Positions 1-8,728 of a DNA stretch of 64,000 bases are shown one piece after another. The position numbers were made by a program, and so were the translations under genes. The DNA is from Novosphingobium ginsenosidimutans (GTDB lineage: Bacteria; Pseudomonadota; Alphaproteobacteria; Sphingomonadales; Sphingomonadaceae): assembly GCF_007954425.1 (NCBI RefSeq), contig NZ_CP042345.1:62001-126000 (forward strand), read 5' to 3'. The notes under the pieces are model-generated. The model ran no database searches and had not been told where the DNA came from. It saw only the letters and a list, made by a program, of their open reading frames with translations. How positions within the stretch are numbered: position 1 is the stretch's first letter; every line of letters begins with the position of its first letter.

Positions 1-708
1 CCGTTCGTTGAGTTCGTGCGCCCTGGCCCTGTCTCCGGCCAGGCTTGCCGCCTGGAACTCGGCGCAGAGCCGCGGCGCCACGTTGGCGGTTACCGAGATA
101 CAGCCCACCCCGCCCCCGGCGTTATAGTGCAGCGCCATGTCATCATTGCCGCAAAGCTGGATGAAGTCCGTGCCAAGCGCCAGACGGTGCGCGGTCAGCC
201 GGGTCATGTCGCCGCTAGCGTCCTTGATGCCAACGATCCGCTCCGGAAAACGGCGGGCCAATTCGATCACCGTTTCAGGCTTGATATCGGTCACTGTCCG
301 CCCCGGCACGTTGTAGAGCACGATCGGCAGATCGACCTTTTCGGCCAGATAGCTGAAATGCGCCAACAGCCCGGCCTGGCTGGGGCGATTGTAATAGGGC
401 GCCACCATCAAGGCGGCATCGGCGCCCAGCGCCTTGGCTTCCTGCATGTGCCACAGCGCAGTTTGCGTATCGTTGCTGCCGCAGCCGGCAATCACCGGCA
501 CGCGGCCGGCTGCCGCCTCTACCGTCACGGCGAACAGGCGGTGCTGCTCATCGTTGCTGAGCGTCGGTGCTTCACCGGTCGTGCCGCAGGGCACAAGCGC
601 GGCGGAACCTTCGACAATCTGCCAGTCAACCAGGCGCCGAAAGGCCGCTTCATCCACTGAACCTGCGGCGAATGGGGTGATCAGCGCCGGAATCGAGCCG
701 GAGAACAT
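1..708 (-). CDS. dapA: 4-hydroxy-tetrahydrodipicolinate synthase, 3' end outside window
   Basis: Condenses pyruvate with aspartate semialdehyde in the first committed step of lysine and diaminopimelate synthesis, in the cytoplasm. The first 236 codons are visible; the family is about 290-300 residues, so roughly 55-60 C-terminal residues lie off the left edge. Seen: the pyruvate-binding GTTGE loop at residues 42-46, the YNVPGRT segment with catalytic Tyr132, and GIKDASGD with the Schiff-base Lys162. Starts at ATG 706-708 and is transcribed away from the lytic transglycosylase gene. Identity is firm by motif. Confidence 0.95.
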   Translation of the reverse strand, partial: MFSGSIPALITPFAAGSVDEAAFRRLVDWQIVEGSAALVPCGTTGEAPTLSNDEQHRLFAVTVEAAAGRVPVIAGCGSNDTQTALWHMQEAKALGADAALMVAPYYNRPSQAGLLAHFSYLAEKVDLPIVLYNVPGRTVTDIKPETVIELARRFPERIVGIKDASGDMTRLTAHRLALGTDFIQLCGNDDMALHYNAGGGVGCISVTANVAPRLCAEFQAASLAGDRARAHELNER

Positions 709-798
709 GGACTTTTCCCTTCTGCTTGGCCCATAGGAAGCCGTGGCCGCCATCCCGCAGCCGCCTGTTCAGCGCCTGATAAGGAGCCTTTGCCAAGA

Positions 799-2763
799 AT
801 GTCCAGCATGGTCCGCACGACATTTGCTTTGCTGCTGGCAAGCCTGGCGATAACCCCTTCGATTGCTTCGGCGCAGGATGGTGCCGATTGGGATCGCGCA
901 CGCGCCGCGCAGGCTGCCGCCCCGGCCACGCCAATGGCCCTGGCCGTCGCGCGGTGGAAGCTGCTGACCAGTTCCGATCGCTTCCTGTTCGACGATTACG
1001 CCAGCTTCCTGCTAAGCTATCCAGGCTTCCCCGAAGAGGCCAAACTGCGCGGCTATGCCGAACGCGCGCTGGAGCGGGAAAGCCTGCCGGCCGATCGGAT
1101 CGCGGCCTTCTTCGATCGCTATCCCGCGCTGGGCAATGCCGCCCGCGCCCGCCACGCCCTCGCCCTGTTCGAACTCGGCCGGCCTGAAGCCGTCGAACTT
1201 GGCCGCGCAGTGTGGCGCGGCGGGCCGATGAGCGATCTCAGCGAAGCGGCACTATCGGCGCGCCTCGCCAATGTCCTGACCCCGGCGGACCATGACGCGC
1301 GGATGGATGCGCTGCTGTGGAACAGCAATTCGGCCCAGGCGACCCGCCAGTTGCTCTACGTCTCGCCCGCTGCTCGGCTGGTGTTCCTGGCGCGGTTGGG
1401 GCTGGTCAATGGCCAGGATCCGGCAGCGCAGGGACTGGATCCCGGCCCGGGCGTGCTCCGCGATGCCGGCTATGTCTACAACCGCGTGCGAATGCTGCGG
1501 ACCACCGGGCAGGCTGCCCTCGCCTCGTCAGTCATGGCGACGCGACCGCCGCTGGCTGCTCCGCCGCGCGATGCCCGGCGCTGGATTGGCGAGCTGCTGG
1601 CAACCGCGCGCCGCAGCGAAGCGGCCAATGCGGTGCGGATCGCCGCGGCGATTGATGAAACCTTTGCACCGGGCACTGATGTCAGCGCGCAGTCCTTCGC
1701 GATCCGTGACGACTACACTTCGCTGATGTGGCTGGGCGGGACCAAGGCGCTGTATGAGCTGGGCGATGCCAGCCGCGCTGCGCCCCTGTTCTATCGCTAT
1801 GGCGCCGCCGCGCGCAGCCCGCAGACCCGTTCGAAGGGTTATTACTGGGCCGGTCGCGCCATGGCCCAGGCGGGCAACCTGGCCGAAGCCAACCGCTACT
1901 TCGAAATGGCGGCGATCTATCCCGAGCAGTTCTATGGCCAGCTCTCGCTGGAGCGGTTGGGACGTCCGCTACCGGCCTTCAACCAGGTGCCCCGCGCGGT
2001 GCCAACCGCGGCTGAGCGCGCTGCGTTCAATGCCCGCCCCCTGACACAGGCTGTGCGCGAAGTGGCGCGCGATAGCGACTGGCCGACCGGCGTGCGCTTT
2101 TTCCGCGAGATCAGCGATCAGGCCCTGACCGAAGCCGACCACGTGCTGGTGGCCGACCTTGCGCGCGAGCTGGGCCGCCGCGACCTTGCCGTGATCCTGG
2201 CCCAGGCGGCGCATACCGATGGCTTCGGCGAATTTCACAAGACTGGCTATCCGCTGATCCCGGTGGTCGCAGGGGCGAACTGGACCATGGTCCATGCAAT
2301 CACCCGCCAGGAAAGCCAGTTCGCGATGAACGCGATCAGCCACGCTGGTGCGCGCGGGCTGATGCAGCTCATGCCAGGAACTGCGCGCGAGCAGGCGGGC
2401 AAGCTGGGCCTTGAATACAGCCCCGAGGCGCTGACGACCGACGCCGGCTACAACATCATGCTGGGCGATGCCTATTTTCGGCGGATGCTGGATTACTTCG
2501 GCGGCAGTTACCCGCTGGCGGTGGCAGCCTATAATTCGGGGCCGGGCAACGTGAACAAGTTCCTGCGCGCCAACGGCGATCCACGCAATGGCGGGATCGA
2601 CTGGATCGACTGGATCGAGCGCATCCCGCTGACCGAGACGCGCGGCTATGTGCAGCACGTGCTGGAAAACGCGGTGGTCTATGAAGCGATGAACCCGGAC
2701 AAGGCGCGGCTGGGCGGACCCAATGCGCTCAGCCGGTTCATCGGCAAGCGCAACCCAGGTTGA
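799..2763 (+). CDS. slt: soluble lytic murein transglycosylase (Slt70 type)
   Basis: Periplasmic enzyme that cleaves the MurNAc-GlcNAc bond of peptidoglycan to give anhydro-muropeptides. It has an N-terminal signal peptide (hydrophobic stretch ending near SIASAQ), a long helical-repeat region typical of Slt70, and a C-terminal SLT domain with the catalytic Glu505 in RQESQF, then GARGLMQLMPGTA and AYNSGPGNV. AAGGAG at 781-786 sits 12 bases before ATG 799 and only 3 before an in-frame TTG at 790. ATG 799 is preferred, but the start is uncertain by three codons. About 654 residues, usual for the family. greB follows 4 bases after the stop. A paralogue lies at 24866-26650. Confidence 0.92.
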   Translation: MSSMVRTTFALLLASLAITPSIASAQDGADWDRARAAQAAAPATPMALAVARWKLLTSSDRFLFDDYASFLLSYPGFPEEAKLRGYAERALERESLPADRIAAFFDRYPALGNAARARHALALFELGRPEAVELGRAVWRGGPMSDLSEAALSARLANVLTPADHDARMDALLWNSNSAQATRQLLYVSPAARLVFLARLGLVNGQDPAAQGLDPGPGVLRDAGYVYNRVRMLRTTGQAALASSVMATRPPLAAPPRDARRWIGELLATARRSEAANAVRIAAAIDETFAPGTDVSAQSFAIRDDYTSLMWLGGTKALYELGDASRAAPLFYRYGAAARSPQTRSKGYYWAGRAMAQAGNLAEANRYFEMAAIYPEQFYGQLSLERLGRPLPAFNQVPRAVPTAAERAAFNARPLTQAVREVARDSDWPTGVRFFREISDQALTEADHVLVADLARELGRRDLAVILAQAAHTDGFGEFHKTGYPLIPVVAGANWTMVHAITRQESQFAMNAISHAGARGLMQLMPGTAREQAGKLGLEYSPEALTTDAGYNIMLGDAYFRRMLDYFGGSYPLAVAAYNSGPGNVNKFLRANGDPRNGGIDWIDWIERIPLTETRGYVQHVLENAVVYEAMNPDKARLGGPNALSRFIGKRNPG

Positions 2764-2767
2764 ACCG

Positions 2768-3253
2768 GTGAAACCCGACGGTCCGCCAATCACCCCTGCC
2801 GGGATGGCTGCCTTGCGGGCGCGCTATGACCACCTGCTTGGCACCGAACGTCCGCAGATCGTCGAGATTGTCAGCTGGGCCGCTGGCAATGGCGATCGCA
2901 GCGAGAATGGCGACTACCTCTATGGTCGCAAGCGGATGCGCGAGATCGACCGCGAGCTGGCCCATCTAGCGCGGCGGATGAAATTCTGCCGGGTGGTCGA
3001 TCCAGCCCGGCAGGAAGACCGCAAACGCGCCTGGTTCGGTGCAACGGTCACGATCGCCGACGAGGATGACAACCAGCGCACCGTCACACTGGTGGGCGAT
3101 GACGAACAGGATGCCGGCCAGGGCCTGATCGGCTGGTCCGCGCCGCTGGCCCGGGCGCTGCGCGGCGCGGCGGTCGGAGACCTGCGCCGGGTCCACCTGC
3201 CTGGCGGCGAAAAGGAATGGGAAGTCGTCGCGATCACCTATCCGCAGCCCTGA
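2768..3253 (+). CDS. greB: transcription elongation factor GreB
   Basis: Cleavage-stimulating factor that enters the RNA polymerase secondary channel and rescues backtracked complexes. The 161-residue product has an N-terminal coiled coil bearing the acidic tip (GDRSENGDYLYGRKRMREID) and a C-terminal FKBP-like Gre domain (GLIGWSAPLARAL then VGDLRRVHLPGGEKEWEV). The GDRSENGDY and RRMKFC-type segments resemble GreB more than GreA. GTG 2768 was chosen because it lies 4 bases after the slt stop and gives the usual GreB length; upstream codons would overlap slt. Probably co-transcribed with slt. Confidence 0.9.
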   Translation: MKPDGPPITPAGMAALRARYDHLLGTERPQIVEIVSWAAGNGDRSENGDYLYGRKRMREIDRELAHLARRMKFCRVVDPARQEDRKRAWFGATVTIADEDDNQRTVTLVGDDEQDAGQGLIGWSAPLARALRGAAVGDLRRVHLPGGEKEWEVVAITYPQP

Positions 3254-3310
3254 AAGCCTTGCTATTCCTGCAGTAAGGTCCATAGGGATGGCATCGTGAG
3301 CAGACCGTCG

Positions 3311-3352
3311 GTAAGCGCTCGCGACTGAGAGACCAATCGCGCTCCCGCTTAC
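3311..3352 (+). promoter_or_regulatory. stem-loop in the leader of the small-gene pair
   Basis: GTAAGCG (3311-3317) pairs with CGCTTAC (3346-3352), and nested inside CGCGA (3320-3324) pairs with TCGCG (3337-3341) around a 12-base loop. The hairpin ends 7 bases before the GGAG ribosome site at 3360-3363. A 5' leader structure affecting translation is possible; a terminator for greB is less likely because no T-run follows. Function is inferred from position only. Confidence 0.35.
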
Positions 3353-3369
3353 AAGCTGTGGAGCCCCCC

Positions 3370-3549
3370 ATGGATCTCAATTCCCAATACTTTCGCCACC
3401 AACGCGCCATGATGCAGGCCGCTGCGGCAGCTTGCGCCGGACAGCGGCACACTCTGCTGGGTGAAGCCGCCAGCATCGCGCGGACAATCGCTGGCCACCA
3501 GAACAGGCTGGGCGCCCCGGCCTTCGCCGGCTGGAGTCTCCTCGGATGA
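3370..3549 (+). CDS. small conserved hypothetical protein (59 aa)
   Basis: A 59-residue protein of unknown function. ATG 3370 is placed by GGAG at 3360-3363 with a 6-base spacer, better than the in-frame GTG at 3358. The N-terminus (MDLNSQYFRHQRAMMQAAAA) resembles small proteins of the MDLNxLYFxHQxxLM type that I recall from sphingomonads. It is predicted helical and cytoplasmic, with no signal peptide or cysteine cluster, and contains one cysteine. Its stop overlaps the next start (ATGA, 3546-3549), so the two are translationally coupled. A stem-loop precedes the ribosome site. No function is assigned. Confidence 0.7.
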   Translation: MDLNSQYFRHQRAMMQAAAAACAGQRHTLLGEAASIARTIAGHQNRLGAPAFAGWSLLG

Positions 3550-3770
3550 GCCGGGCGATGAACCTCTCGCTCAGCGAGGCCGAGGTGCAGAACGCCTGCG
3601 CGCAGGCCCAGATCCGTATCAGTGCGATCGAACCGCTGCCGCAGGCCGGAACCCACGTGGTCTGCGTGACCAGCGAAGGAGCCGATGCACTTCGGAAAAA
3701 GCTTGGCAAGCACCTCATCGAGGGCAAGGTGAAGCGCTTTGCCTTCTACCGGATTCCCAGCTCCTGGTAG
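3546..3770 (+). CDS. small conserved hypothetical protein (74 aa)
   Basis: Starts inside the previous stop codon (ATGA). The product is a compact alpha/beta protein: an N-terminal helix (LSEAEVQNACAQAQIRISAI), a strand (GTHVVCVTSEGADAL) and a basic C-terminal half (RKKLGKHLIEGKVKRFAFYR). It has no signal peptide or membrane segment. The basic surface could bind nucleic acid, but that is a guess. The pair with the 59-residue gene looks like a conserved two-gene cassette. Function is unknown. Confidence 0.7.
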   Translation: MSRAMNLSLSEAEVQNACAQAQIRISAIEPLPQAGTHVVCVTSEGADALRKKLGKHLIEGKVKRFAFYRIPSSW

Positions 3771-3815
3771 GGTGACGGCTTTTCCCCGTGTGCAGTTTCT
3801 GCAAAGGGGGCAGCC

Positions 3816-3998
3816 ATGGCCGACGTGATCAACCTGCGCCTTGCCCGCAAGGCTCGTGACCGAAGCGACAAGCAGCGTCAAGCCGAGGCCAATCGCGCGC
3901 GGCACGGGGCCAGCAAGGCTGAACGCACCCGCGTGACGGCTGAAGCAGAGCGGGCGGCGCGGCTGCTTGACGGCAAACGCCGCGATCCAGCCGACTGA
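3816..3998 (+). CDS. DUF4169 family protein
   Basis: A 60-residue, very basic, charged and helical protein. It opens MADVINLRLARKARDR and contains RARHGASKAERTR and AARLLDGKRRDP, which is the pattern of the DUF4169 family in Alphaproteobacteria. AAAGGGGGC at 3803-3811 supports ATG 3816. The composition suggests nucleic-acid association, but no function is established for the family. It stands alone between the small-gene pair and the peptide transporter. Confidence 0.8.
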   Translation: MADVINLRLARKARDRSDKQRQAEANRARHGASKAERTRVTAEAERAARLLDGKRRDPAD

Positions 3999-4065
3999 AC
4001 CGGGCGAAATCGTTTCGTAATCCCGGTGCAGGGGCCTAGCCTCTGCCGCCGGGGGGAACCGGACT

Positions 4066-5418
4066 ATGGTGACGCAAGCAATCGACAGAACCGAGCGCGA
4101 GCGGCATCCGCGCGGGCTCTGGGTGCTGGCCTTCACCGAGCTGTGGGAGCGGTTTTCCTATTACGGCATGATGGCGCTGCTGGCGCTCTACATGACCAAG
4201 CAATTGCTGCAGCCGGGCCATGCCGATAAGGTCTGGGGCCTGGCCGCGCTGCGCCACTTCTTCGAATTCCGCGGGCCGATGTCGGACATTGCCTTCACCT
4301 CACTGGTGTTCGGCTGGTACGGGGGGCTGGTCTACTTTACGCCGATTCTGGGCGGTCTGGTGGCTGACCGCTGGTTGGGGACCCGGCGCACCGTAACGCT
4401 GGGGGCCGTGTTGATGGCCGCCGGGCACCTGGCGATGTCGCTGGACCAGACCTTCCTGATTGCCCTGCTGATGCTGATCCTGGGATCAGGCTGCCTCAAG
4501 GGCAATATCACCACGCAGGTCGGCGCGCTCTATCCGGCCGAAGCGGAATCTCTTCGGCAGCGCGGCTATGCGATCTTTTCGACCGGGATCAACATCGGCG
4601 CGGTGATCGGGCCACTGGTGACCGCAGGAGTGGCGGCCGCCTTTGGCTGGCACGCTGGCTTTGCCGTTGCGGCGGTGCTCATGTTGCTGGCGCTGGCGGT
4701 CTATCTCGGCGGTGGACAGCACCTGCCCGATGGCCGCCCGGTCCTCACCGGCGCCGATCTGCCTCTGGCCGAGGCCGGCGACAGCCGCCGCCTGGCCGCT
4801 CTTCTTGTGATTGTGGCACTGGTTATTCCGGCTTCGGTCGGCTTTCTGATGATCAGCGGGATCGGCATGATCTGGATCGATGGCTATGTGAACCTGGCGA
4901 CGCCGCTGGGTGCGGTGCCGGTCGGCTGGTTCAACTCGCTCGATTCCTTGTCCAGCATCCTGATCGCGCCGTGCCTGATCCTGCTGTGGGCCTGGCAGGC
5001 ACGGCGCCAGCGCGAACCATCGGGCCTGACCAAGATCGCCATCGGCAGCTTGCTGGTCGCGCTTTCGTCGCTGGCCTTTGCAGTGGGGAGCGCGCTTTCG
5101 CCGCAGCCGGGGACAGTCCCGGCGGTCTGGGCGCTGACGGGCTACCTTGGCATGGGGGTGGCATTCATGTGGTATTGGCCAGTACTGCTGGCTCTGGTGT
5201 CCAGTAGCGCACCGGCCAGGGTCAATTCGACGATGATGGGGGCATCCTTCCTCGCCTTGTTCATCGGCTCGGTCAGCGGCGGCTGGCTGGGCAGTTTCTA
5301 TGACCAGATGACCCCGGCTGCGTTCTGGACGATCAATGCGGCCGTCCCTGCCGCAGGCGGTCTGTTGACGTTGCTGCTGCGCGGCCCATTGCAGCGCGCG
5401 CTGCAGCCCGCCACATAG
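4066..5418 (+). CDS. POT/PTR family peptide:proton symporter
   Basis: Inner-membrane MFS transporter of the proton-dependent oligopeptide family, importing di- and tripeptides. The 450-residue protein has about 12-14 hydrophobic segments. The proton-coupling ExxER motif is present as E25-L-W-E28-R29 followed by FSYYG, and the first cytoplasmic loop holds the MFS-type GGLVADRWLGTRR. GCLKGNITTQVGALYP and FSTGINIGAVIGPLV are further family signatures. ATG 4066 follows GGGGGAACC at 4051-4059. The small 67-residue gene begins 5 bases downstream. Confidence 0.9.
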   Translation: MVTQAIDRTERERHPRGLWVLAFTELWERFSYYGMMALLALYMTKQLLQPGHADKVWGLAALRHFFEFRGPMSDIAFTSLVFGWYGGLVYFTPILGGLVADRWLGTRRTVTLGAVLMAAGHLAMSLDQTFLIALLMLILGSGCLKGNITTQVGALYPAEAESLRQRGYAIFSTGINIGAVIGPLVTAGVAAAFGWHAGFAVAAVLMLLALAVYLGGGQHLPDGRPVLTGADLPLAEAGDSRRLAALLVIVALVIPASVGFLMISGIGMIWIDGYVNLATPLGAVPVGWFNSLDSLSSILIAPCLILLWAWQARRQREPSGLTKIAIGSLLVALSSLAFAVGSALSPQPGTVPAVWALTGYLGMGVAFMWYWPVLLALVSSSAPARVNSTMMGASFLALFIGSVSGGWLGSFYDQMTPAAFWTINAAVPAAGGLLTLLLRGPLQRALQPAT

Positions 5419-5423
5419 GATAG

Positions 5424-5627
5424 ATGCGGACCACATTCGATCAGGCCACTGTGCGGCTCTACCATCTCGACAGCGAAGCCATCGGCGGCACGGCGACCAC
5501 GCTGCTCTATGGCCCACTGGCCCAGGTGCTGGACCACGCTGCGGCACAGGATCCCGGGATCCAGGCGGATCTGTTCATCGCCACCGACAATGACGTGGTT
5601 GCCTATCTCGACCTGATCGGGGAATAG
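5424..5627 (+). CDS. small hypothetical protein (67 aa)
   Basis: A 67-residue acidic protein with no signal peptide and no recognised domain. The sequence is compatible with an alpha/beta fold (TTLLYGPLAQVLDHAAA helix, then QADLFIATDNDVVAYLDLIG). It starts 5 bases after the peptide transporter and ends 6 bases before the next gene, so it is probably in the same transcript. GC-rich codon use matches neighbours. Function is unknown. Confidence 0.65.
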   Translation: MRTTFDQATVRLYHLDSEAIGGTATTLLYGPLAQVLDHAAAQDPGIQADLFIATDNDVVAYLDLIGE

Positions 5628-5633
5628 GCGGGA

Positions 5634-6131
5634 GTGCGCCTTGCTACTCTTCTTGTCAGCGTGGCCCTGATCGCCGCCCCTGCGCTGGCGCGCGACAGCC
5701 TTGGCATGTTCGGGACCTGGGGTGCCTTCAGCGATCCGCAGGCACCCGGCGGACCGCGCTGTTATGCGATTGCCATGGCCGCGCCTTCGACAATGCAGCG
5801 TGATTATCAACCCTATGCCACGGTCGGCACCTGGCCGCGCCAGCAGGTGCGCGGGCAGGTGCATTTTCGTCTCTCGCGCAGGTTATTGCCGAATGCGCCG
5901 ATCACCCTGATCATGAGCGGCCAGCGTTATGCCCTGGTAGGCGGGGGCGGCGATGCCTGGGCGGCGGACAAGCGGATGGATGCAGCGATCATCGCGGCAA
6001 TGCGCTCGGCCGGGCAAATGACCGTCAGCGCCCGCGACGCATCCGGACGCGGCTTTACGAACTCCTGGTCACTCGACGGGGCAGCGACGGCGATGGATGC
6101 CGCCGCCGTCGGCTGCGCCCGTCTGCGTTAG
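5634..6131 (+). CDS. exported hypothetical protein, possibly IalB-like
   Basis: The 165-residue product begins with a clear signal peptide (LATLLVSVALIAAPALARDS) and is therefore exported. The mature part has two cysteines (in GPRCYAIA and VGCARLR) that could form a disulfide. It also has GTWGAFSDP near the start and alternating strands, recalling the invasion-associated locus B family, where a short W-containing start and conserved cysteines occur. This resemblance is weak. The GTG 5634 start overlaps GGGAG at 5630-5634, so the start is not certain. It converges on the outer-membrane protein gene 6 bases away. Confidence 0.6.
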   Translation: MRLATLLVSVALIAAPALARDSLGMFGTWGAFSDPQAPGGPRCYAIAMAAPSTMQRDYQPYATVGTWPRQQVRGQVHFRLSRRLLPNAPITLIMSGQRYALVGGGGDAWAADKRMDAAIIAAMRSAGQMTVSARDASGRGFTNSWSLDGAATAMDAAAVGCARLR

Positions 6132-6137
6132 GCTGGC

Positions 6138-6800
6138 CTAGAAGCGCAGGCCAACGCTCGCGACGACCTGGTGGCGGTCGGTATCGATCCGGAAGCGGCT
6201 TGAATCCGGGGTCTGTCCCTCGAAATCGAACTCGGCCTCGCTATACTTAGAGTAGCGATATTCGATCTTGGCGAAGGCGTTTTCACTGACCGCAAGCTCG
6301 ACCCCGCCGCCCAGACGCCAGCCATCGGTATCGAGCCGCTGGTTGAGGTTCACCGTCCCGTCGGTCCCGACCAGATTATAACGGGCATTGGTGTAACCAC
6401 CCTTGACGTAGGCCAGGGCATTGCTGCCGATGATCAGGCCGGCGCGCGCACCAACGTAGATATCGCGGCCGGTTTCTACTCGGCCCAGGTTGAACGTGTT
6501 CGGTACGCCGTCGGTGTTGCTCTTGGCGGTACTGTCGGTCAGCTCGGCCTCTGCACCGATCACGGCCGATTGGCCAATGGCGAAGTCGAAGCCGACGCCG
6601 CCACCATAAAGCAACCCATCGACCGACTGGTCGAGATCGCGCGTGGTGTCGTTATCGACCGAGCTACCGGAACGGCTTTTGTCCCAGCCGACCGTGGCTT
6701 CAACCCGGGGGCCGGTAAAGGTCGCCTGCGCATCCTGCGCCAGAGCAGGGGTTGCCGACAAGACGGTGCCGGCAGCGAGTGCTGCGAGGATTTTCTTCAT
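6138..6800 (-). CDS. outer membrane beta-barrel protein (opacity/Omp25-like)
   Basis: The 220-residue product has a signal peptide cleaved near ATPALAQDAQA, then alternating amphipathic strands (VEATVGWDKS, GGGVGFDFAIG, YVGARAGLIIG, ALAYVKGGYTNARY, FAKIEYRYSKY). It ends in Phe (VVASVGLRF), the signal used by the BAM complex. This is an 8-stranded OmpA-N/Omp25-type barrel, probably structural or an adhesin. The start ATG at 6798-6800 has GGAG upstream on the minus strand. The gene is divergent from rlmN across 162 bases that must hold both promoters. Confidence 0.85.
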   Translation of the reverse strand: MKKILAALAAGTVLSATPALAQDAQATFTGPRVEATVGWDKSRSGSSVDNDTTRDLDQSVDGLLYGGGVGFDFAIGQSAVIGAEAELTDSTAKSNTDGVPNTFNLGRVETGRDIYVGARAGLIIGSNALAYVKGGYTNARYNLVGTDGTVNLNQRLDTDGWRLGGGVELAVSENAFAKIEYRYSKYSEAEFDFEGQTPDSSRFRIDTDRHQVVASVGLRF

Positions 6801-6962
6801 TACTAAATCTCCAACCTGTTTGCCCAAATCTTGCAGGCTCCCGGGAGAAGCCACTGGCGGCGCTGTAGTTCCGCGCGACGGGACAGGCGGAGCTTGCGGC
6901 ACGGCAGAGGCCCGTGGGCAGCGCCTTTGCGCTTTGCGGCCAGGTTCCCTATATGGCGCGCC

Positions 6963-8207
6963 ATGCAGATTCCCGGCCTTATCGATCCTGTCCCCGTCGC
7001 GCGCGACATCACGCCGCGCGAAGATGGCCGCGTTGACCTGATCGGTCTGCCGAAAAAGCGGATAGCCGAGCTGTTCGAAAGCGCCGGGCTCGATCCAAAG
7101 GCCGCCAAGCTGCGCGCCAAACAGGTGTTCCACTGGCTCTACCACCGCGGCGTGACCGATTTCGAAGCGATGACCGACATCGCCAAGACCATGCGCCCGT
7201 GGCTGGCGGAACGCTTTGTGATCGGCCGCCCGGAAATCGTCCTTAGCCAGCATTCCAGCGACGGCACCCGCAAGTGGCTGCTGAGGACCGCCGATGGGCA
7301 CGAGTTCGAGATGGTCTTCATCCCCGATGCCGATCGCGGCACGCTGTGCGTTTCCAGCCAGGTCGGCTGCACGCTCAACTGCCGGTTCTGCCACACCGGC
7401 ACGATGCGGCTGGTCCGCAATCTGACGCCGGGTGAGATCGTCGGTCAGGTCATGCTGGCGCGCGATGCGCTGGGTGAATGGCCCAAGGCGGGCCAGGCTG
7501 ACCTGTCGGCGCTGGGCGATGACCTCGTCGATGACGATGGCGGCTATTCGTCCGACGGGCGCCTGCTGACCAATATCGTGATGATGGGCATGGGCGAGCC
7601 GCTCTATAACTTCGACAATGTCCGCGATGCGCTGAAGCTGGTGATGGACGGCGATGGCCTCGCCCTCTCCAAGCGCCGCATTACCCTTTCCACCAGCGGC
7701 GTCGTGCCGATGATGGCCAAGTGCGGGGAAGAGATCGGCGTGAACCTGGCGGTTTCGCTCCACGCCGTGACCAAGGACATCCGCGACGAGATCGTGCCCA
7801 TCAACCGCAAGTATGGCCTGGAAGAACTGCTCCAGGCCTGCGCCGACTACCCCGGGGCCAGCAATGCCCGCCGCATCACCTTTGAATATGTGATGCTGAA
7901 GGACAAGAACGACAGCGACGAGCACGCGCGCGAGCTGGTCCGGCTGATCAAGCAGTACAAGCTGCCGGCCAAGGTCAACCTGATCCCGTTCAACCCCTGG
8001 CCCGGCGCGATCTATGAATGCTCCAGCCCAGAGCGTATCCGCCGCTTCTCCGAGATCGTCTTTGAAGCGGGCATCAGCGCCCCGGTCCGCACCCCGCGCG
8101 GGCGCGATATTGATGCCGCCTGCGGCCAGCTCAAGACCACCGCCCAGAAGCTGAGCCGCGCCGAACTGGACCGCCTGGCCGAGGAAAAGCAGGCTGCTTT
8201 GGGTTGA
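6963..8207 (+). CDS. rlmN: dual-specificity 23S rRNA/tRNA adenine-C2 methyltransferase RlmN
   Basis: Radical SAM enzyme that methylates C2 of A2503 in 23S rRNA and of A37 in some tRNAs. The 4Fe-4S motif CxxxCxxC is at C136, C140 and C143 ([12 protein letters not shown]). The SAM-contacting [14 protein letters not shown] follows, and the methyl-carrier cysteine lies in the C-terminal [15 protein letters not shown] 6963 gives 414 residues, normal for alphaproteobacteria; an in-frame extension to 6831 would run through the divergent promoter region. Confidence 0.95.
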   Translation: MQIPGLIDPVPVARDITPREDGRVDLIGLPKKRIAELFESAGLDPKAAKLRAKQVFHWLYHRGVTDFEAMTDIAKTMRPWLAERFVIGRPEIVLSQHSSDGTRKWLLRTADGHEFEMVFIPDADRGTLCVSSQVGCTLNCRFCHTGTMRLVRNLTPGEIVGQVMLARDALGEWPKAGQADLSALGDDLVDDDGGYSSDGRLLTNIVMMGMGEPLYNFDNVRDALKLVMDGDGLALSKRRITLSTSGVVPMMAKCGEEIGVNLAVSLHAVTKDIRDEIVPINRKYGLEELLQACADYPGASNARRITFEYVMLKDKNDSDEHARELVRLIKQYKLPAKVNLIPFNPWPGAIYECSSPERIRRFSEIVFEAGISAPVRTPRGRDIDAACGQLKTTAQKLSRAELDRLAEEKQAALG

Positions 8208-8315
8208 TTTGCTCGGCTGGGCGCGCAAACGCCACGGTTTACCAACGGCTGAAATCCAGCGTTCAGATTGCAGGGTAGAGAGTTCTCCAACAGTTTCGAA
8301 AACAGGAGAACACCA

Positions 8316-8669
8316 ATGTTCCGTAAGACCCTGATCGCCGCCACGCTGGCAACCGTCGCTCTTCCTTCCGCTTCGGCCTTTGCCGATCCGCCGCGCTGGG
8401 CCCCGGCCCACGGCTATCGCGCCAAGAACGGCGACATCGCCTATCGCCGCACCGATAACGGCATCCGTTACTGGGAAGGCAGCGACGGCCGCTATTACTG
8501 CCGCCGCGGTGATGGCACCGTCGGCCTGCTGGCTGGTGCCGCTGTCGGCGCCCTGCTCGGCCGCGCAATCGACACCCGCGGTGAGCGTGCCACGGGCACG
8601 ATCCTGGGTGCCGCAGCCGGCGCGCTGATCGGCAACGAGCTGGCCAAGGGGCCGACGCGCTGCCGCTAA
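8316..8669 (+). CDS. glycine-zipper 2TM (17 kDa antigen-like) envelope protein
   Basis: The 117-residue product has a signal peptide (LIAATLATVALPSASAFADP), a Tyr/Arg-rich middle, and two glycine-zipper segments (GLLAGAAVGALLGRAI and GTILGAAAGALIGNELA). These fit the Rick_17kDa_Anti / glycine zipper 2TM family of the cell envelope. There is no lipobox cysteine at the signal cleavage point. AGGAGA at 8304-8309 with a 6-base gap fixes ATG 8316. Two cysteines, in YYCRRGDG and at the C-terminus. The specific role is unknown. Confidence 0.8.
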   Translation: MFRKTLIAATLATVALPSASAFADPPRWAPAHGYRAKNGDIAYRRTDNGIRYWEGSDGRYYCRRGDGTVGLLAGAAVGALLGRAIDTRGERATGTILGAAAGALIGNELAKGPTRCR

Positions 8670-8728
8670 GGGCCCTGCCCTGAACTAACCCTTTGCCAGA
8701 GCGGCCGGGTGTGCATAGGGGAAGCCCC

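Noticed and set aside
6801..8411. Minus-strand extension of the outer-membrane protein frame by more than 500 codons
   Set aside because: It runs opposite rlmN. A clear signal peptide and ribosome site place the start at 6800.
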